DNA of 64,000 nt from JAVBTR01 sp031556065 (GCA_031556065.1 JAVBTR010000008.1:62001-126000); one strand, 5' to 3'. Counted from the first letter of the stretch, positions 42,685 to 51,903 are shown. Translations and numbers: made by a program. Notes: generated from the sequence alone by a model not told the origin.

Positions 42685-43602
42685 CTACTCCTTGACCGCA
42701 CCTGTAATAACGCCTTTTTCCAGACGCTTTTGAAAGAAAGGAAACGCAACGAGTATAGGGAGCGTTGCAGCGATGATCACTGCATATTGGATGACATAAC
42801 GATTGTAATCAGGCTGTGGATTCATCAATATTGCATCGTTATCTGCTACGATTTGGCGTATCCACAGTTGTAAAGGCCAAAGATCACGCACATTAGGAAT
42901 GTATATAGATGCATTAAACCACGCATTCCATTGAAGGATCACACTGTTGAGGACAACAACGACCGTAATGCCGCCGGTTTGTGGAAGCATGATTTGAAGC
43001 ATGGTCCGAACATGACCCGCCCCATCCAGATTGGCGGATTCAACAGTGGACTCTGGTACGGCAAGAAAGGCGTTCATCATCATAACCATAAAAACTGCCA
43101 TTGTACAGCCGGGAATCAAAAGTGCCCACCGGGTTCCTACCATGCCAAGATTTCTGATGACGGTATAGGTGGGGATTAAGCCGCCATTGAACATCATGGT
43201 GAACATGACATAGAGCACCAAATAGGGCTTTAAGCGGGATTTTCGACTCATCACATAGCCACCTGAAATGTTCAGACACATTCCCAGTGCAGTTGCTCCA
43301 ACCACATAAATGAGTGTGTTTATGTAACCACGCATCACACTTGAATCACGGAATAAGAGCCGATAGCCTTCGAACGTTATATTGCCTGCCGGCAACCATG
43401 CCACACCCTCACTTGCTAATAACCGTTTGCCATCGGATATGGAAGACATTAGCACATGCCACATGGGAACGACGCAGCAAAATGCTACCAGAAGAAGCAC
43501 AAAGCCAATAAGGATATCCGCAACGATATCCAACGTGGAGGAAGCGGCGACCATGCCTTCCGCAGGCTTACCATGTCTCATTTTTATATTTTCACGCATC
43601 AT
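42685..43602 (-). CDS. Carbohydrate ABC transporter permease (LplC-like)
   Basis: A 305-residue CUT1-type permease with about six membrane segments, the first near residues 30-52. The EAA loop is VPESTVESANLDGAGHVRTM (about residue 195) and the C-terminus GVITGAVKE is typical. It pairs with 43615-44574; the two genes are 12 nt apart. The ribosome site AGGAGGAGAGG precedes ATG 43602. It resembles LplC-type permeases found with LplA/LplB in Firmicute polysaccharide loci. Confidence 0.9.
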   Translation of the reverse strand: MMRENIKMRHGKPAEGMVAASSTLDIVADILIGFVLLLVAFCCVVPMWHVLMSSISDGKRLLASEGVAWLPAGNITFEGYRLLFRDSSVMRGYINTLIYVVGATALGMCLNISGGYVMSRKSRLKPYLVLYVMFTMMFNGGLIPTYTVIRNLGMVGTRWALLIPGCTMAVFMVMMMNAFLAVPESTVESANLDGAGHVRTMLQIMLPQTGGITVVVVLNSVILQWNAWFNASIYIPNVRDLWPLQLWIRQIVADNDAILMNPQPDYNRYVIQYAVIIAATLPILVAFPFFQKRLEKGVITGAVKE

Positions 43603-43614
43603 GATCCTCTCCTC

Positions 43615-44574
43615 CTAAAACAGCGATGTCTTGGCTACTTTGCGGCTTAATGTGTTGGATAGTAAAAGAAGCGTAGTTCCGATGAGGGATTGAAACAGGC
43701 CGGATGCCGCTGACAGTCCGTAATTCGGTGTGCCTGTGAAGGCCATACGATAAGTATAAGTATACAGCACGTCTGATACATTATAGGTGGCTGGCATGTA
43801 GAGAAGTAGCACCTTGTCAAACCCCGTCATGAGGATAGTACCTGCTTTGAGCGTCAGCATCATGATGATCGTGGGCAGAATGCTGGGTAACGTGATACAC
43901 CACAGCCGCTTCCATCTGTTTGCGCCATCGATCGCACAAGCTTCATACAAATCACCATTGACACTTGAAATCGCCGCCACATACACAATTGCGCCATAAC
44001 CGGCGTTTTGCCATATTTCCATAAAGCAAATAACAAGCCAGAACACAGGAATGTTCGCGTTGGCAATCCAGTTTTGCTTTTCTAGCCCCATGGCTGTAAG
44101 CACCTGCGTAATACCGCCTGCTGAACCTAAAAATTCGCGCACCAAGGTGGTTACGACTACCGCAGCTACAAAATAGGGCATATAGGATATGGTCTGTACT
44201 GATCTTTTGAAAGGCCTGGCCTTCACTTCGCTGATAAGAACTGCCAGGATGATCGGAACAACAAAGCCGATCGTTATATTCATTAGTGCGATAGCAGAAG
44301 TGTTGCGCATGACCTGAAAAAAGGTTTCGCCTGTAAAAAGCTCAATGAAATTGTCCAAGCCAACCCACGTGCTTCCCCATATACCGCGGCGCATATTAAA
44401 ATCTTGAAAGGCACTCACAACGCCAACCATGGGCATGTAATTGAATATGAAAAAATAGACTGCGGAGGGAATGAACAACAAGTAAAGAACCTTGTTTTTC
44501 TTCAGATCCAACCGCCAAGGGTCTTTCTCACCTTTGATGAGGTGGCGTTTCTCCGCCTTTGCGCTCGTATTCAT
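43615..44574 (-). CDS. Carbohydrate ABC transporter permease (LplB-like)
   Basis: A 319-residue permease of the LplB group. The N-terminus LKKNKVLYLLFIPSAVYFFI and NYMPMVGVVSAFQDFN are typical LplB features, and the EAA-type loop reads VNGDLYEACAIDGANRWKRL (about residue 215). ATG 44574 follows GGAGGG; the TTG at 44589 lies in that site. It forms the channel with LplC-like 42685-43602. Confidence 0.9.
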   Translation of the reverse strand: MNTSAKAEKRHLIKGEKDPWRLDLKKNKVLYLLFIPSAVYFFIFNYMPMVGVVSAFQDFNMRRGIWGSTWVGLDNFIELFTGETFFQVMRNTSAIALMNITIGFVVPIILAVLISEVKARPFKRSVQTISYMPYFVAAVVVTTLVREFLGSAGGITQVLTAMGLEKQNWIANANIPVFWLVICFMEIWQNAGYGAIVYVAAISSVNGDLYEACAIDGANRWKRLWCITLPSILPTIIMMLTLKAGTILMTGFDKVLLLYMPATYNVSDVLYTYTYRMAFTGTPNYGLSAASGLFQSLIGTTLLLLSNTLSRKVAKTSLF

Positions 44575-44675
44575 TTTGAATCCCTCCAAATGTCATCTAC
44601 TGCTTGTTTAGCACTTTGATTCATAATCCATGCTAGGACGGATTTTTATTCCGTCCTAGCATAAGTTTGTTCGTA

Positions 44676-45965
44676 CTAATTTGCTGCCTTATAATCTGTG
44701 AAGGACAATGCAAGGGTGTCTTCCAGCTTGCCACTGGCATTTTTGAATGCAAAGGAAAACTTGGTCGCATAGTCTGTTTCAACAGTAATCGGGGCGTTTT
44801 CAAAGGTTTCCGAAAGTACAATCGTCCATGCAGGCAACGGACCTGCGCTGCTATCCGCGTTCCATGTGCCGCTTGTAACTACTCCTAAGCCCTCATATAC
44901 CAGTTCACATGCGCCGTCGCTATAACAATCCAAGCGAATTGCCATGTTGTTTTCTCCAACGAAAGTGTAAACCACCGTCGCTGCGACTGCGTTGCTCATT
45001 GGGAACGTCATGGATTCGCCGTTGACATCCATAACCAAGTCAAAGCTGAAGGAATAGTCTGCCATGTTGATTGCAGCCTCATAGTCGGTGCCGCGTACGT
45101 TGATTGCGACGGAGGTTTTAGTGTCGCTAAGCTTCCAAGTCCCGCCGGGTACACTTTGTGTGCTGCCTGAAACCGTCATATCCAAGACAGCTTCACCGCT
45201 ATCATAGCAGTGTATTGCAGCAGCCACTTCGCCAAGTGTAGCCGATTTTGCGGTGCCCGTAAAGACCATGACGGCTTCTGGTTCCCTAACCAGCAACATT
45301 GAATAGGTGGTACCGTCGGGCATCTTATATTCTGCAGCGTAGCCGTCTTCACTCAATGTCAAGGTGTATACATCGCCTGCATCCCCATCGGTAAGCGTAT
45401 AGATATTGCCATCAAGGGTCCAAGTTCCTTCGATGATCGCATCCACACTGTCCTGGTAGGTGCCATTGTGATTGATGCCTACCATGGCGTAGTCGTCGCC
45501 CTCGACGATATATTCATAGAGCGCAACGCCATTTTCTTTGATTTTGTCTGCATCAGGCTCAAGGTTGTGCATCAGTTCATTGTTATACAGCGGCGTGAAG
45601 TCGCCAATAATCCCCTTTTCTGCGTCATAAGCGACGGTGGCGTATTCACTCCCGTCAAGCTTTTTCATCAGAATGGTCTTGGAAGCAGCGTGAGTGCTAC
45701 CATCGCCATCTTCATAATCGCGGGGCTCATCTGTCACTTCATAAAACCCCACAGCATATTGGCCACCGCCATATGTCGATGCGTAAAACACGTTGGAATC
45801 ATAGAAATGCACAAAGTTGTACATCGGCTCGCGGCCTTCGGGGGTCATGGTGTAGTCAAACACGCCATCCGTCAGAGAACTGGGTTCAGCGACTGCGCTG
45901 CTGATAGCTAACATCAATACCATTGCGAGCATGAGGCAAAGGGATTTCCTACAGGTTTTTTTCAT
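44676..45965 (-). CDS. Secreted protein with repeated beta-rich domains, function unknown
   Basis: A 429-residue exported protein. The Sec signal peptide is residues 1-26 (cleavage AVA-E), with no lipobox and no wall-sorting signal. Repeated segments of the form GTW.L(D/S)...YTL (EGTWTLDGNIYTLTDGDAG, PGGTWKLSDTKTSVAI, SGTWNADSS) alternate with FxGxxxxATLG- and FVGENNMAIR-type strands. This suggests three lipocalin-like or carbohydrate-binding beta modules. It lies between the PL8 lyase and the transporter, so it may bind the polysaccharide outside the cell or carry an unrecognised activity. No family is recognised with certainty. Confidence 0.6.
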   Translation of the reverse strand: MKKTCRKSLCLMLAMVLMLAISSAVAEPSSLTDGVFDYTMTPEGREPMYNFVHFYDSNVFYASTYGGGQYAVGFYEVTDEPRDYEDGDGSTHAASKTILMKKLDGSEYATVAYDAEKGIIGDFTPLYNNELMHNLEPDADKIKENGVALYEYIVEGDDYAMVGINHNGTYQDSVDAIIEGTWTLDGNIYTLTDGDAGDVYTLTLSEDGYAAEYKMPDGTTYSMLLVREPEAVMVFTGTAKSATLGEVAAAIHCYDSGEAVLDMTVSGSTQSVPGGTWKLSDTKTSVAINVRGTDYEAAINMADYSFSFDLVMDVNGESMTFPMSNAVAATVVYTFVGENNMAIRLDCYSDGACELVYEGLGVVTSGTWNADSSAGPLPAWTIVLSETFENAPITVETDYATKFSFAFKNASGKLEDTLALSFTDYKAAN

Positions 45966-46024
45966 GGTTTTCTCTCCTTTTTATTGTGTTGTTTGGTTTC
46001 GTAACCTCTATAGCCATTTGTCAG

Positions 46025-48286
46025 TTACGACAAAAGCAATCTAATGTGTGCTGTTCCCCTATCCATGTTGCGGCTGTCAAAACACAGGTGGCCATTTTCA
46101 TATACAAGGCAGCCATCTTGCGCAGTGCTGTTTACTGCTGCAAAGGGCAGCGCAATATCGATGAGATGCTCATTTCTTTCCGGGTCGGATAACGCAATGT
46201 CAACGATTCCGGCCTGTTGTTTGATGATTATACTGCATGCTGCGCTTACAATAATGCCTTCGTGGTTCCCTGCTTCGAAAAACTGCAAGGCAGTGATGTG
46301 GTGTACAGCATCTTCCGCCGCATGGACCGTATCAGTTAGGGCAAGCACCCTTACCCGTGGCGCAGATGCATACGCTCTTGTTTCATCAAGGGATTTCCCT
46401 GGTAAAAGGGTGTAGGCGTAAGATGCGTTTTCTGGCCTTTCACCATGCGGTATAAGGATCGATACAAAGGTATTTTCCTTTTCGCCGGTGTCGTTGGTTA
46501 CGACATCTATCCACGTCCCCTTGCGCGTTTCACAAAGCACTGTCACATTAGGCGCATAAGGAAAGCAATAACCAATGTCGGAGGCAGGGCCATCATTTCC
46601 GCACAAATGCAACATGCTCATAGACCGGGGCGTTTCTAAAACGTTTTTTGCGGCAGCCGCTTCGCACTCGTCGATCGTGATTAGATTCGCACAGTCCTTT
46701 CCAAGACGGTGATTGTCTACAATGGTTTCGATGGGATTACCTGTGGTTGAAGTGATACCCGACCCCATGCACAGCACCACATCATCGAACATGAACCATG
46801 TCTTTTTCACCTCCAGATCGCGTGTCTTGCCATTCCCTTGCCCACGATAGCGCATCCCCGCCGTACCAAAGCGGGCATCAAAGTCCGTTCCGCCCGCATA
46901 ACGGTAGAGGTTGCGGGCTTCCGGGGTATACCAAAGGAAGTATTCATCCGTGTTGCGTGTGGGGGAGCGGTCAACCGTTGTTCCGGGCAAGCGCTGCATA
47001 TCGACCGTTGCATAATAATCGCCATTGTATTGATTGCTGTCAGCGGTATACAGATAAGTCACGCCGTCCGACATATGCCAGAACTTTTTACCCTCGCCAT
47101 TGATTTGCTCATAACAGGCGATTTCTGGACTGTACATGCTGATGCCCAGCGAAAAATTTTCACTATGGTGTACTGCCTTTGCCATGACACCGAATGTTTT
47201 GTGGCTTGATTCCTTATCTGTCGGCAAAACAGCGTTTGAGAGAATATGCTCGAGCACCGGCACTAAAGAGCCAACAAGAAAGTGTTCCTGCATGATGGTT
47301 TCATCGCGCAAAACATCATCGGCATTGTTTTTATACATTAGCCATCTTTTGACAAGGCTTTGGACCTTTGCTTTCATGCCATCCGGCATCATGGTGGATA
47401 GAAGAGCCATGGTACGGATGATGATAATGCCTGTTACCCGATCCTGCAAATAGCTGCGTGATGGCTCACGCCCTCGTGCCATGTCCATAAATCGGCCATT
47501 AGCCATCAGCGGCACAAAGCAATCAAAGATGGTTTGATAAAGAAACTGTTTTGCCTCATCGCTAAACACAAGGTGTGGGGTATTTCCAAAGGCGCAAAGC
47601 ATCCCTGTGAGTGTGCTCAGAAGGTTTTTGCCATAGCCTCCCGTATATGCAAACATATAGTGCTGTATAAACGAGCCATCCGGATAAAATCCATCATCAT
47701 ACATTTCGCCAATGTGCGGCATTTTGAGTAGATGGCTATAAGTAAGCATCGTGGGCAATTGCTCGTTGACCCAGTCAAACTGGCTTGTATCTTCGTTGAG
47801 TATGCCTATCAAGAACAGTAACTGGCACTTCCATGCTAGATTTGCACCTGTCTCGGGTTTACCGTGGGAGGAAATAGCATAAGCATCTTTAAAGTGAAGC
47901 ATGACGATGGTGTACTTCTTAATCCATTCATCTCTGTCGGGCAACTCGTCGTACATCAGAATAAGAATATCCAACAAGCGAAGCGGGATTCCCACCTCTA
48001 CAAGCCACCAGTTTTCAAATGAGGTCTCCATATTGTATTCTGTTTCGTAAAGGGAACACAATGCTTTAATAATAGTAGACTTGGTTTCAGCGTTCTTGTA
48101 ATGCCTGCTTCCAGGGGTTTTGAAGGCAATCGCTTGTGCGCGCTGACGGACTAATGGCCCTATATGTGTGCTTTCCGGCCAATCTGCCATTCGATCCACC
48201 GAATCTAGATAAGCCTGTGGAAAGAGCTGGCCTGCTTTGCCTACAAGATACGTCTCCCACCGTTTGCGTAAATCATTAAAAGCCAT
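46025..48286 (-). CDS. Polysaccharide lyase family 8 (hyaluronate/chondroitin/xanthan lyase type)
   Basis: A 753-residue PL8 lyase. The alpha/alpha-toroid carries the substrate-cleft aromatics NWW (92-94) and catalytic N148 (TGANLAW). H209 and Y218 lie in DGSFIQHYMFAYTGGYG, the same nine-residue spacing as the His/Tyr pair of pneumococcal hyaluronate lyase, and the arginine patch is MDMARGREPSR (267-277). The C-terminal half is beta-sandwich. PL8 enzymes cleave next to a uronic acid by beta-elimination, leaving a 4,5-unsaturated residue that the GH88 enzyme encoded upstream can remove. There is no signal peptide, so it probably acts inside the cell on imported oligosaccharides, which is unusual for PL8. 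The substrate could be a glycosaminoglycan, a xanthan-like or another glucuronate polymer. Confidence 0.88.
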   Translation of the reverse strand: MAFNDLRKRWETYLVGKAGQLFPQAYLDSVDRMADWPESTHIGPLVRQRAQAIAFKTPGSRHYKNAETKSTIIKALCSLYETEYNMETSFENWWLVEVGIPLRLLDILILMYDELPDRDEWIKKYTIVMLHFKDAYAISSHGKPETGANLAWKCQLLFLIGILNEDTSQFDWVNEQLPTMLTYSHLLKMPHIGEMYDDGFYPDGSFIQHYMFAYTGGYGKNLLSTLTGMLCAFGNTPHLVFSDEAKQFLYQTIFDCFVPLMANGRFMDMARGREPSRSYLQDRVTGIIIIRTMALLSTMMPDGMKAKVQSLVKRWLMYKNNADDVLRDETIMQEHFLVGSLVPVLEHILSNAVLPTDKESSHKTFGVMAKAVHHSENFSLGISMYSPEIACYEQINGEGKKFWHMSDGVTYLYTADSNQYNGDYYATVDMQRLPGTTVDRSPTRNTDEYFLWYTPEARNLYRYAGGTDFDARFGTAGMRYRGQGNGKTRDLEVKKTWFMFDDVVLCMGSGITSTTGNPIETIVDNHRLGKDCANLITIDECEAAAAKNVLETPRSMSMLHLCGNDGPASDIGYCFPYAPNVTVLCETRKGTWIDVVTNDTGEKENTFVSILIPHGERPENASYAYTLLPGKSLDETRAYASAPRVRVLALTDTVHAAEDAVHHITALQFFEAGNHEGIIVSAACSIIIKQQAGIVDIALSDPERNEHLIDIALPFAAVNSTAQDGCLVYENGHLCFDSRNMDRGTAHIRLLLS

Positions 48287-48295
48287 ATTTCCTCC

Positions 48296-49087
48296 TCAAT
48301 TGCTTACACAGCCCCATACTTCCAACGCCCTTAGTGCGGGGAAGGGAGAGGGGTCATCGGGACAGGCGATCATCTCTTTCATTTGAACCGAGGTGATACC
48401 CTTTTTTAAGATCTTAAATGACTGTGGCTTTTCTGTTTTCACGAGTGACACTGTTTCCTCACTGCCGTCAGAAAAAGCGAACGTTGATTGCGTCCAATAA
48501 TTATCATGGGGGAAATCCGCACGCAATACAATTACAATCTCGTCTATGTCGCAGGCTGTTCCCAATTCTACCGTGATAGCGGCATTCTTATCTTCATTGA
48601 TGCCCCAGCTTTGATAGGGATAGGGGTAATGCCCTTTATTTGCAATGATGCCATCGATCGCATTGTGAGGCGCAAACATCGCTTCTCCACGGGTCTGAGC
48701 GTTAGCGCTTGCGTGCGGGAACATGTTGGTGTGCTCTGATAGGTCAAAAGGATTAAGCGCCAGATTACGGCGAGCTTTAACAAAGTCCGGGTTAGCGGGT
48801 GTTGCCCAAATTAGATGCATCATGCTTTCAAAGGCGCGGGGCGGATAGGGAATACGGTTCATTCGCCCAAAAGGAATGGGGAATGATACGGTACCTGCGG
48901 TCACATATACAATGCTTTCCTGCATCGTATCCTCGAAACAGACCTGGTAGAAGCCTTCCGTATCAAACGTCATTTCGACTTTATCGCCTTCTTCATAGGC
49001 GGGATTATAAACCAGAAAGACGCGCTCCTCACCGCTCGTTTGCGCCAACACTTCTCCAGTACCATTGGATACCCTGATTTCAATCAT
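48296..49087 (-). CDS. Protein with probable discoidin-like C-terminal domain, function unknown
   Basis: A 263-residue cytoplasmic protein. The N-terminal 80 residues look like a small beta-sandwich (VFLVYNPAYEEGDKVEMTFD). The C-terminal part looks like an F5/8 type C (galactose-binding) fold: AHNAIDG-like sequence APHNAIDGIIANKGHYPYPY, then SWGINEDKNAAITVELGTAC and DEIVIVLRADFPHDN. No catalytic signature is seen. It overlaps the VOC gene by 4 nt and ends 9 nt before the PL8 gene, so it is translationally tied to the lyase and may help it bind substrate. I have seen similar proteins near uronate polymer genes, but no function is known. Confidence 0.5.
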   Translation of the reverse strand: MIEIRVSNGTGEVLAQTSGEERVFLVYNPAYEEGDKVEMTFDTEGFYQVCFEDTMQESIVYVTAGTVSFPIPFGRMNRIPYPPRAFESMMHLIWATPANPDFVKARRNLALNPFDLSEHTNMFPHASANAQTRGEAMFAPHNAIDGIIANKGHYPYPYQSWGINEDKNAAITVELGTACDIDEIVIVLRADFPHDNYWTQSTFAFSDGSEETVSLVKTEKPQSFKILKKGITSVQMKEMIACPDDPSPFPALRALEVWGCVSN

Positions 49088-49446
49088 CTTGCCGGCCTCC
49101 TTTCTTTATTGAGAATATGGACAGGGAACGTGCCGAAAGGTTCCTTGAGGTAAACGGACATCAGCGTATCGCCGTTGTACTTGGCTGTGCCCATATCGAC
49201 CTCCAACCCTTTTGATCTTAGATCTTCAATTGCATCCTCCATCGGCATGGCGTAAATAGCGATATGCCCTGCCTCTTCAAGCCCTGTGGAGAAAGCAACC
49301 TCCATGTTTTCGGTAACCATATTTGCTGCCGGAAGGTTAAAAACCGGAAGTGCAAACGCTTTAGAAAACTGTGCGCTGAGCGTATCCGCCATTTCCTTGT
49401 CCTGTACATGAATGCCCATATGGGCAAATTGATACGTAACGTTCAT
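49084..49446 (-). CDS. Stand-alone VOC-like domain related to the C-terminus of KDPG aldolases
   Basis: A 120-residue protein. The strands FAHMGIHVQD, SAQFSKAFALPVFN, GHIAIYAMPMEDAIEDLRSK, KYNGDTLMSVYLK and GTFPVHILNK follow, in order, the extra C-terminal domain carried by many Clostridial 2-keto-3-deoxy-6-phosphogluconate aldolases (a VOC-type beta-alpha-beta fold). Here the domain is separate and encoded between the GH88 enzyme and the unknown 263-residue protein. KDPG is the end product of unsaturated uronate catabolism, so a role with unsaturated or keto-deoxy uronates fits, for example as an isomerase or binding factor. That is inference. The ribosome site is AAGGAG. Confidence 0.6.
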   Translation of the reverse strand: MNVTYQFAHMGIHVQDKEMADTLSAQFSKAFALPVFNLPAANMVTENMEVAFSTGLEEAGHIAIYAMPMEDAIEDLRSKGLEVDMGTAKYNGDTLMSVYLKEPFGTFPVHILNKERRPAR

Positions 49447-49455
49447 TTTTTCTCC

Positions 49456-50577
49456 TTACCAGATGGGCAGCGCCTTGCCAAACAAGCGCAACGCCGCTTC
49501 CACAAAAAAATAGTCGCCATAGATTACCGGAGTGTTTGCCAATGGATCATTATGGTATTGCAGACCGGCACCATTTAAGATAGCGTCCTCGTCAGTATTC
49601 CAGTTGGAAAATTGCGTCTCACATACTTGAAATAGCGTCTCTGCGCTTTTTTCATATAGCGCGCGTTCCAGCGCAGGCACATGATCTGCCAGTTCCAAAA
49701 GACCACAGGTGATGATCATTCCTGCAGAAGTGTCCGTACGTATAGGTTCAGCTGGTGCCCTAAAATCGAGCAGCGGCACAAAACCATTGAGTGACAGCGC
49801 TGAAATGGCATAATGGGCGCACTGCTTTGCCGCAATCAAGTATTTTTCATCCTGCGTGTAGCGGTAACATAGCGCATATCCATACAATGCCCATCCCGTC
49901 CCTCTGCTCCATGCAGAAGCTGCACTGTAGCCCTGTCCTTGAATCGCTTCAACATATTCGCCTGTATCGGCATCAAAGCGGACAATGTGGTTACAACTGC
50001 CATCGGGGCGAAGAATGTATTTCAGTGATGTATCTGCATGGGCGATCGCAATTTGCTTAAAGCGCGGATCCTTTGTTTCCTCGCTTGCCCAAAAAAGCAA
50101 CGGTAAGTTCATCAGCGAATCAATAATCATATAGCCACGCACATCGGTATTGCCTTGCGTACCGTCATTCCATGCACGGATGAACCTGCCTGCCGTATTA
50201 AACCTGCCCGCCAGAAGATTACTCGCATGCAGCCCGCGGCGCCTTGAATTGGCATCGCCCGTTATTCTATAATCTGCTACAGCGCTCAAGGTGTACATAA
50301 AACCAACGTCATGATATAGATTTTCAAACGTATGCAGGGCTTCGTCCAAACGGGTTTCAATTTGCTGCGCAGTCGCAAGAAACGCTTCCTTACCCGTTGC
50401 GTGATACATCTGCCAGAGGATGCCCGGCCAGAAGCCGTTCGTCCAAAAGGAAATGCCATCAGGTGTACGCATCTCCTTGTACATACCGCCTTGCGCTACA
50501 AATGGAAGATTTGTGCCCACGCGCTCCAATTGCGCAGTTGTTTTTGCGATTAATTTTTCAAAAAGTTGTTCGTTCAT
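49456..50577 (-). CDS. GH88 unsaturated glucuronyl hydrolase
   Basis: A 373-residue cytoplasmic (alpha/alpha)6-barrel enzyme of family 88. The two catalytic aspartates known from Bacillus UGL are visible: D90 in YHDVGFMY and D153 in MIIDSLMNLPLLFW. SRGTGWALYGYAL and the aromatic WTNGFWPGILW segment also match. It hydrates the double bond of the terminal 4-deoxy-4,5-unsaturated uronate left by a polysaccharide lyase, releasing the sugar. It is the first gene of the leftward string ending at the GH1 gene. The string lacks kduI, kduD and kdgK, which would be needed elsewhere for full uronate use. Confidence 0.92.
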   Translation of the reverse strand: MNEQLFEKLIAKTTAQLERVGTNLPFVAQGGMYKEMRTPDGISFWTNGFWPGILWQMYHATGKEAFLATAQQIETRLDEALHTFENLYHDVGFMYTLSAVADYRITGDANSRRRGLHASNLLAGRFNTAGRFIRAWNDGTQGNTDVRGYMIIDSLMNLPLLFWASEETKDPRFKQIAIAHADTSLKYILRPDGSCNHIVRFDADTGEYVEAIQGQGYSAASAWSRGTGWALYGYALCYRYTQDEKYLIAAKQCAHYAISALSLNGFVPLLDFRAPAEPIRTDTSAGMIITCGLLELADHVPALERALYEKSAETLFQVCETQFSNWNTDEDAILNGAGLQYHNDPLANTPVIYGDYFFVEAALRLFGKALPIW

Positions 50578-50630
50578 ACTATAAGCCCCCTTACGATGAT
50601 CATAGCGTAAGAGGGACTTTTGGCGTTAGA

Positions 50631-50636
50631 ATTATA
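50631..50636 (-). promoter_or_regulatory. -10 box of a possible GH88 operon promoter
   Basis: TATAAT on the minus strand, about 54 nt upstream of the GH88 ATG. No good -35 box is present (ctaaaat region), as expected for an activator-dependent promoter controlled by the adjacent AraC-type protein. A hairpin (ccttacg/cgtaagg-like) lies in the leader at 50585-50613. Confidence 0.4.
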
Positions 50637-50651
50637 TCGCCTTTTATAGAA

Positions 50652-51863
50652 TTATTTTAGCACAATCTTTTTTCTGTAATCTGTTGGTGTTGTATGAAAC
50701 TGCCGCTTGAACACTTTTACAAAGTAATTGTTATCCAGATATCCGACATATGCGCTTATCTCCTGCACCGTCAAATCACTATTGGTAAGCAGTTCGGCGG
50801 CTTTCCGCCCGCGGCAATAGGTGATGTACTGGCCAGCCGTCATGCCTAAAGATTCCTTAAACTGGCGGTTCAAATGCGTTGCGGATAAGCCGGCTTCTTT
50901 GGCAACGATCTCAAGTGTAAGGGGCTGGCCTAGAAACGTGTCTATGAACTCTAATGCGCGGCGCAAGGGCTTTGCATATGGACGCATTCGTGAAGCTTGG
51001 ATGGCTTTGCAAACCGCTTCAAGCATTTGATAATTAAGTTTATGTACCTGTTCGTTGGAATCAACCTGGTATACCTTCTGCATATACTCCTGCGATATGG
51101 CGTCCAGTTCCATCAGACGTATGCCGCTTCTTTCGGCCGCCTTACGGCACAATGTACGAAATGAGGCGGCATTGGCGGCAACCGATTTGCTATTATGCAG
51201 CATCTGAAGATAGGCCGGCCCCGCAAGCGGTGCGAGTTTGCGCCAAGAATCCTTGGCGGCTTGAAAACGTCCCAAGCTTACATAGCGCATAAACTCATTT
51301 TCAATGACATAACGCTTTTGCACATCATGATACTCGCTCATATCAAGTTCCGTGTTATCCCTTTGTTCTATCGCCGCAGTATCAGCAGGTGTTAGGCGTG
51401 TTTCGTGGTAAAAAGAATGAAACGAAGGAAAAACAGCCATGGCAAGCTGCTTTGCACACATAGAAACTTCTGCAGCCGCAACCAGAGGAAAGCTGCACCG
51501 ATAACGTTTGTATGACAGGAAGCTATCGCTTGACAGTCCTAATCGTGCCAATCGCGCCTCCTCTGCCTGATCATCCCAGGTTGTCTCTGTGTAAGGCCCA
51601 AGGATGATGCAGCAAGTGTTAATTTTGCAAATGATCACTTCCAAATCAAATAAATCACATACCCGGACAAGCGCATCATTTTGTATGTTTTCAAAGAGGT
51701 CTTGAAGTGAGTTTTTGCTCCATGTTGATTGCACCGTCATGGAAAAAGCGTGCTTTTCAAGGATATCATACTGCGCTGATGTTTCATCAAAAACAGTCAC
51801 ATGAACACCCATGCTCATCTGAATATACTTTGCAACGGCATTTGCCTCTGTGTACTGATTCAT
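50652..51863 (-). CDS. AraC-family transcription regulator
   Basis: A 403-residue regulator. The C-terminal 100 residues hold two AraC helix-turn-helix motifs (LTLEIVAKEAGLSATHLNRQ and LTVQEISAYVGYLDNNYFVK, with final FHTTPTDYRKK). The long N-terminal region (VTVFDETSAQYDIL, VCDLFDLEVIICKIN, CIILGPYTETTWDD) resembles PocR-type ligand-sensing domains seen in Firmicute sugar regulators. It lies at the head of the saccharide cluster between GH88 and GH2 and is probably its activator, responding to an unsaturated disaccharide or similar inducer. Its upstream region contains duplicated -10-like repeats. Confidence 0.85.
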   Translation of the reverse strand: MNQYTEANAVAKYIQMSMGVHVTVFDETSAQYDILEKHAFSMTVQSTWSKNSLQDLFENIQNDALVRVCDLFDLEVIICKINTCCIILGPYTETTWDDQAEEARLARLGLSSDSFLSYKRYRCSFPLVAAAEVSMCAKQLAMAVFPSFHSFYHETRLTPADTAAIEQRDNTELDMSEYHDVQKRYVIENEFMRYVSLGRFQAAKDSWRKLAPLAGPAYLQMLHNSKSVAANAASFRTLCRKAAERSGIRLMELDAISQEYMQKVYQVDSNEQVHKLNYQMLEAVCKAIQASRMRPYAKPLRRALEFIDTFLGQPLTLEIVAKEAGLSATHLNRQFKESLGMTAGQYITYCRGRKAAELLTNSDLTVQEISAYVGYLDNNYFVKVFKRQFHTTPTDYRKKIVLK

Positions 51864-51903
51864 ACGGCACCTCTTTTTTATGCTATCCAGCTTCCTCTTT
51901 CAT

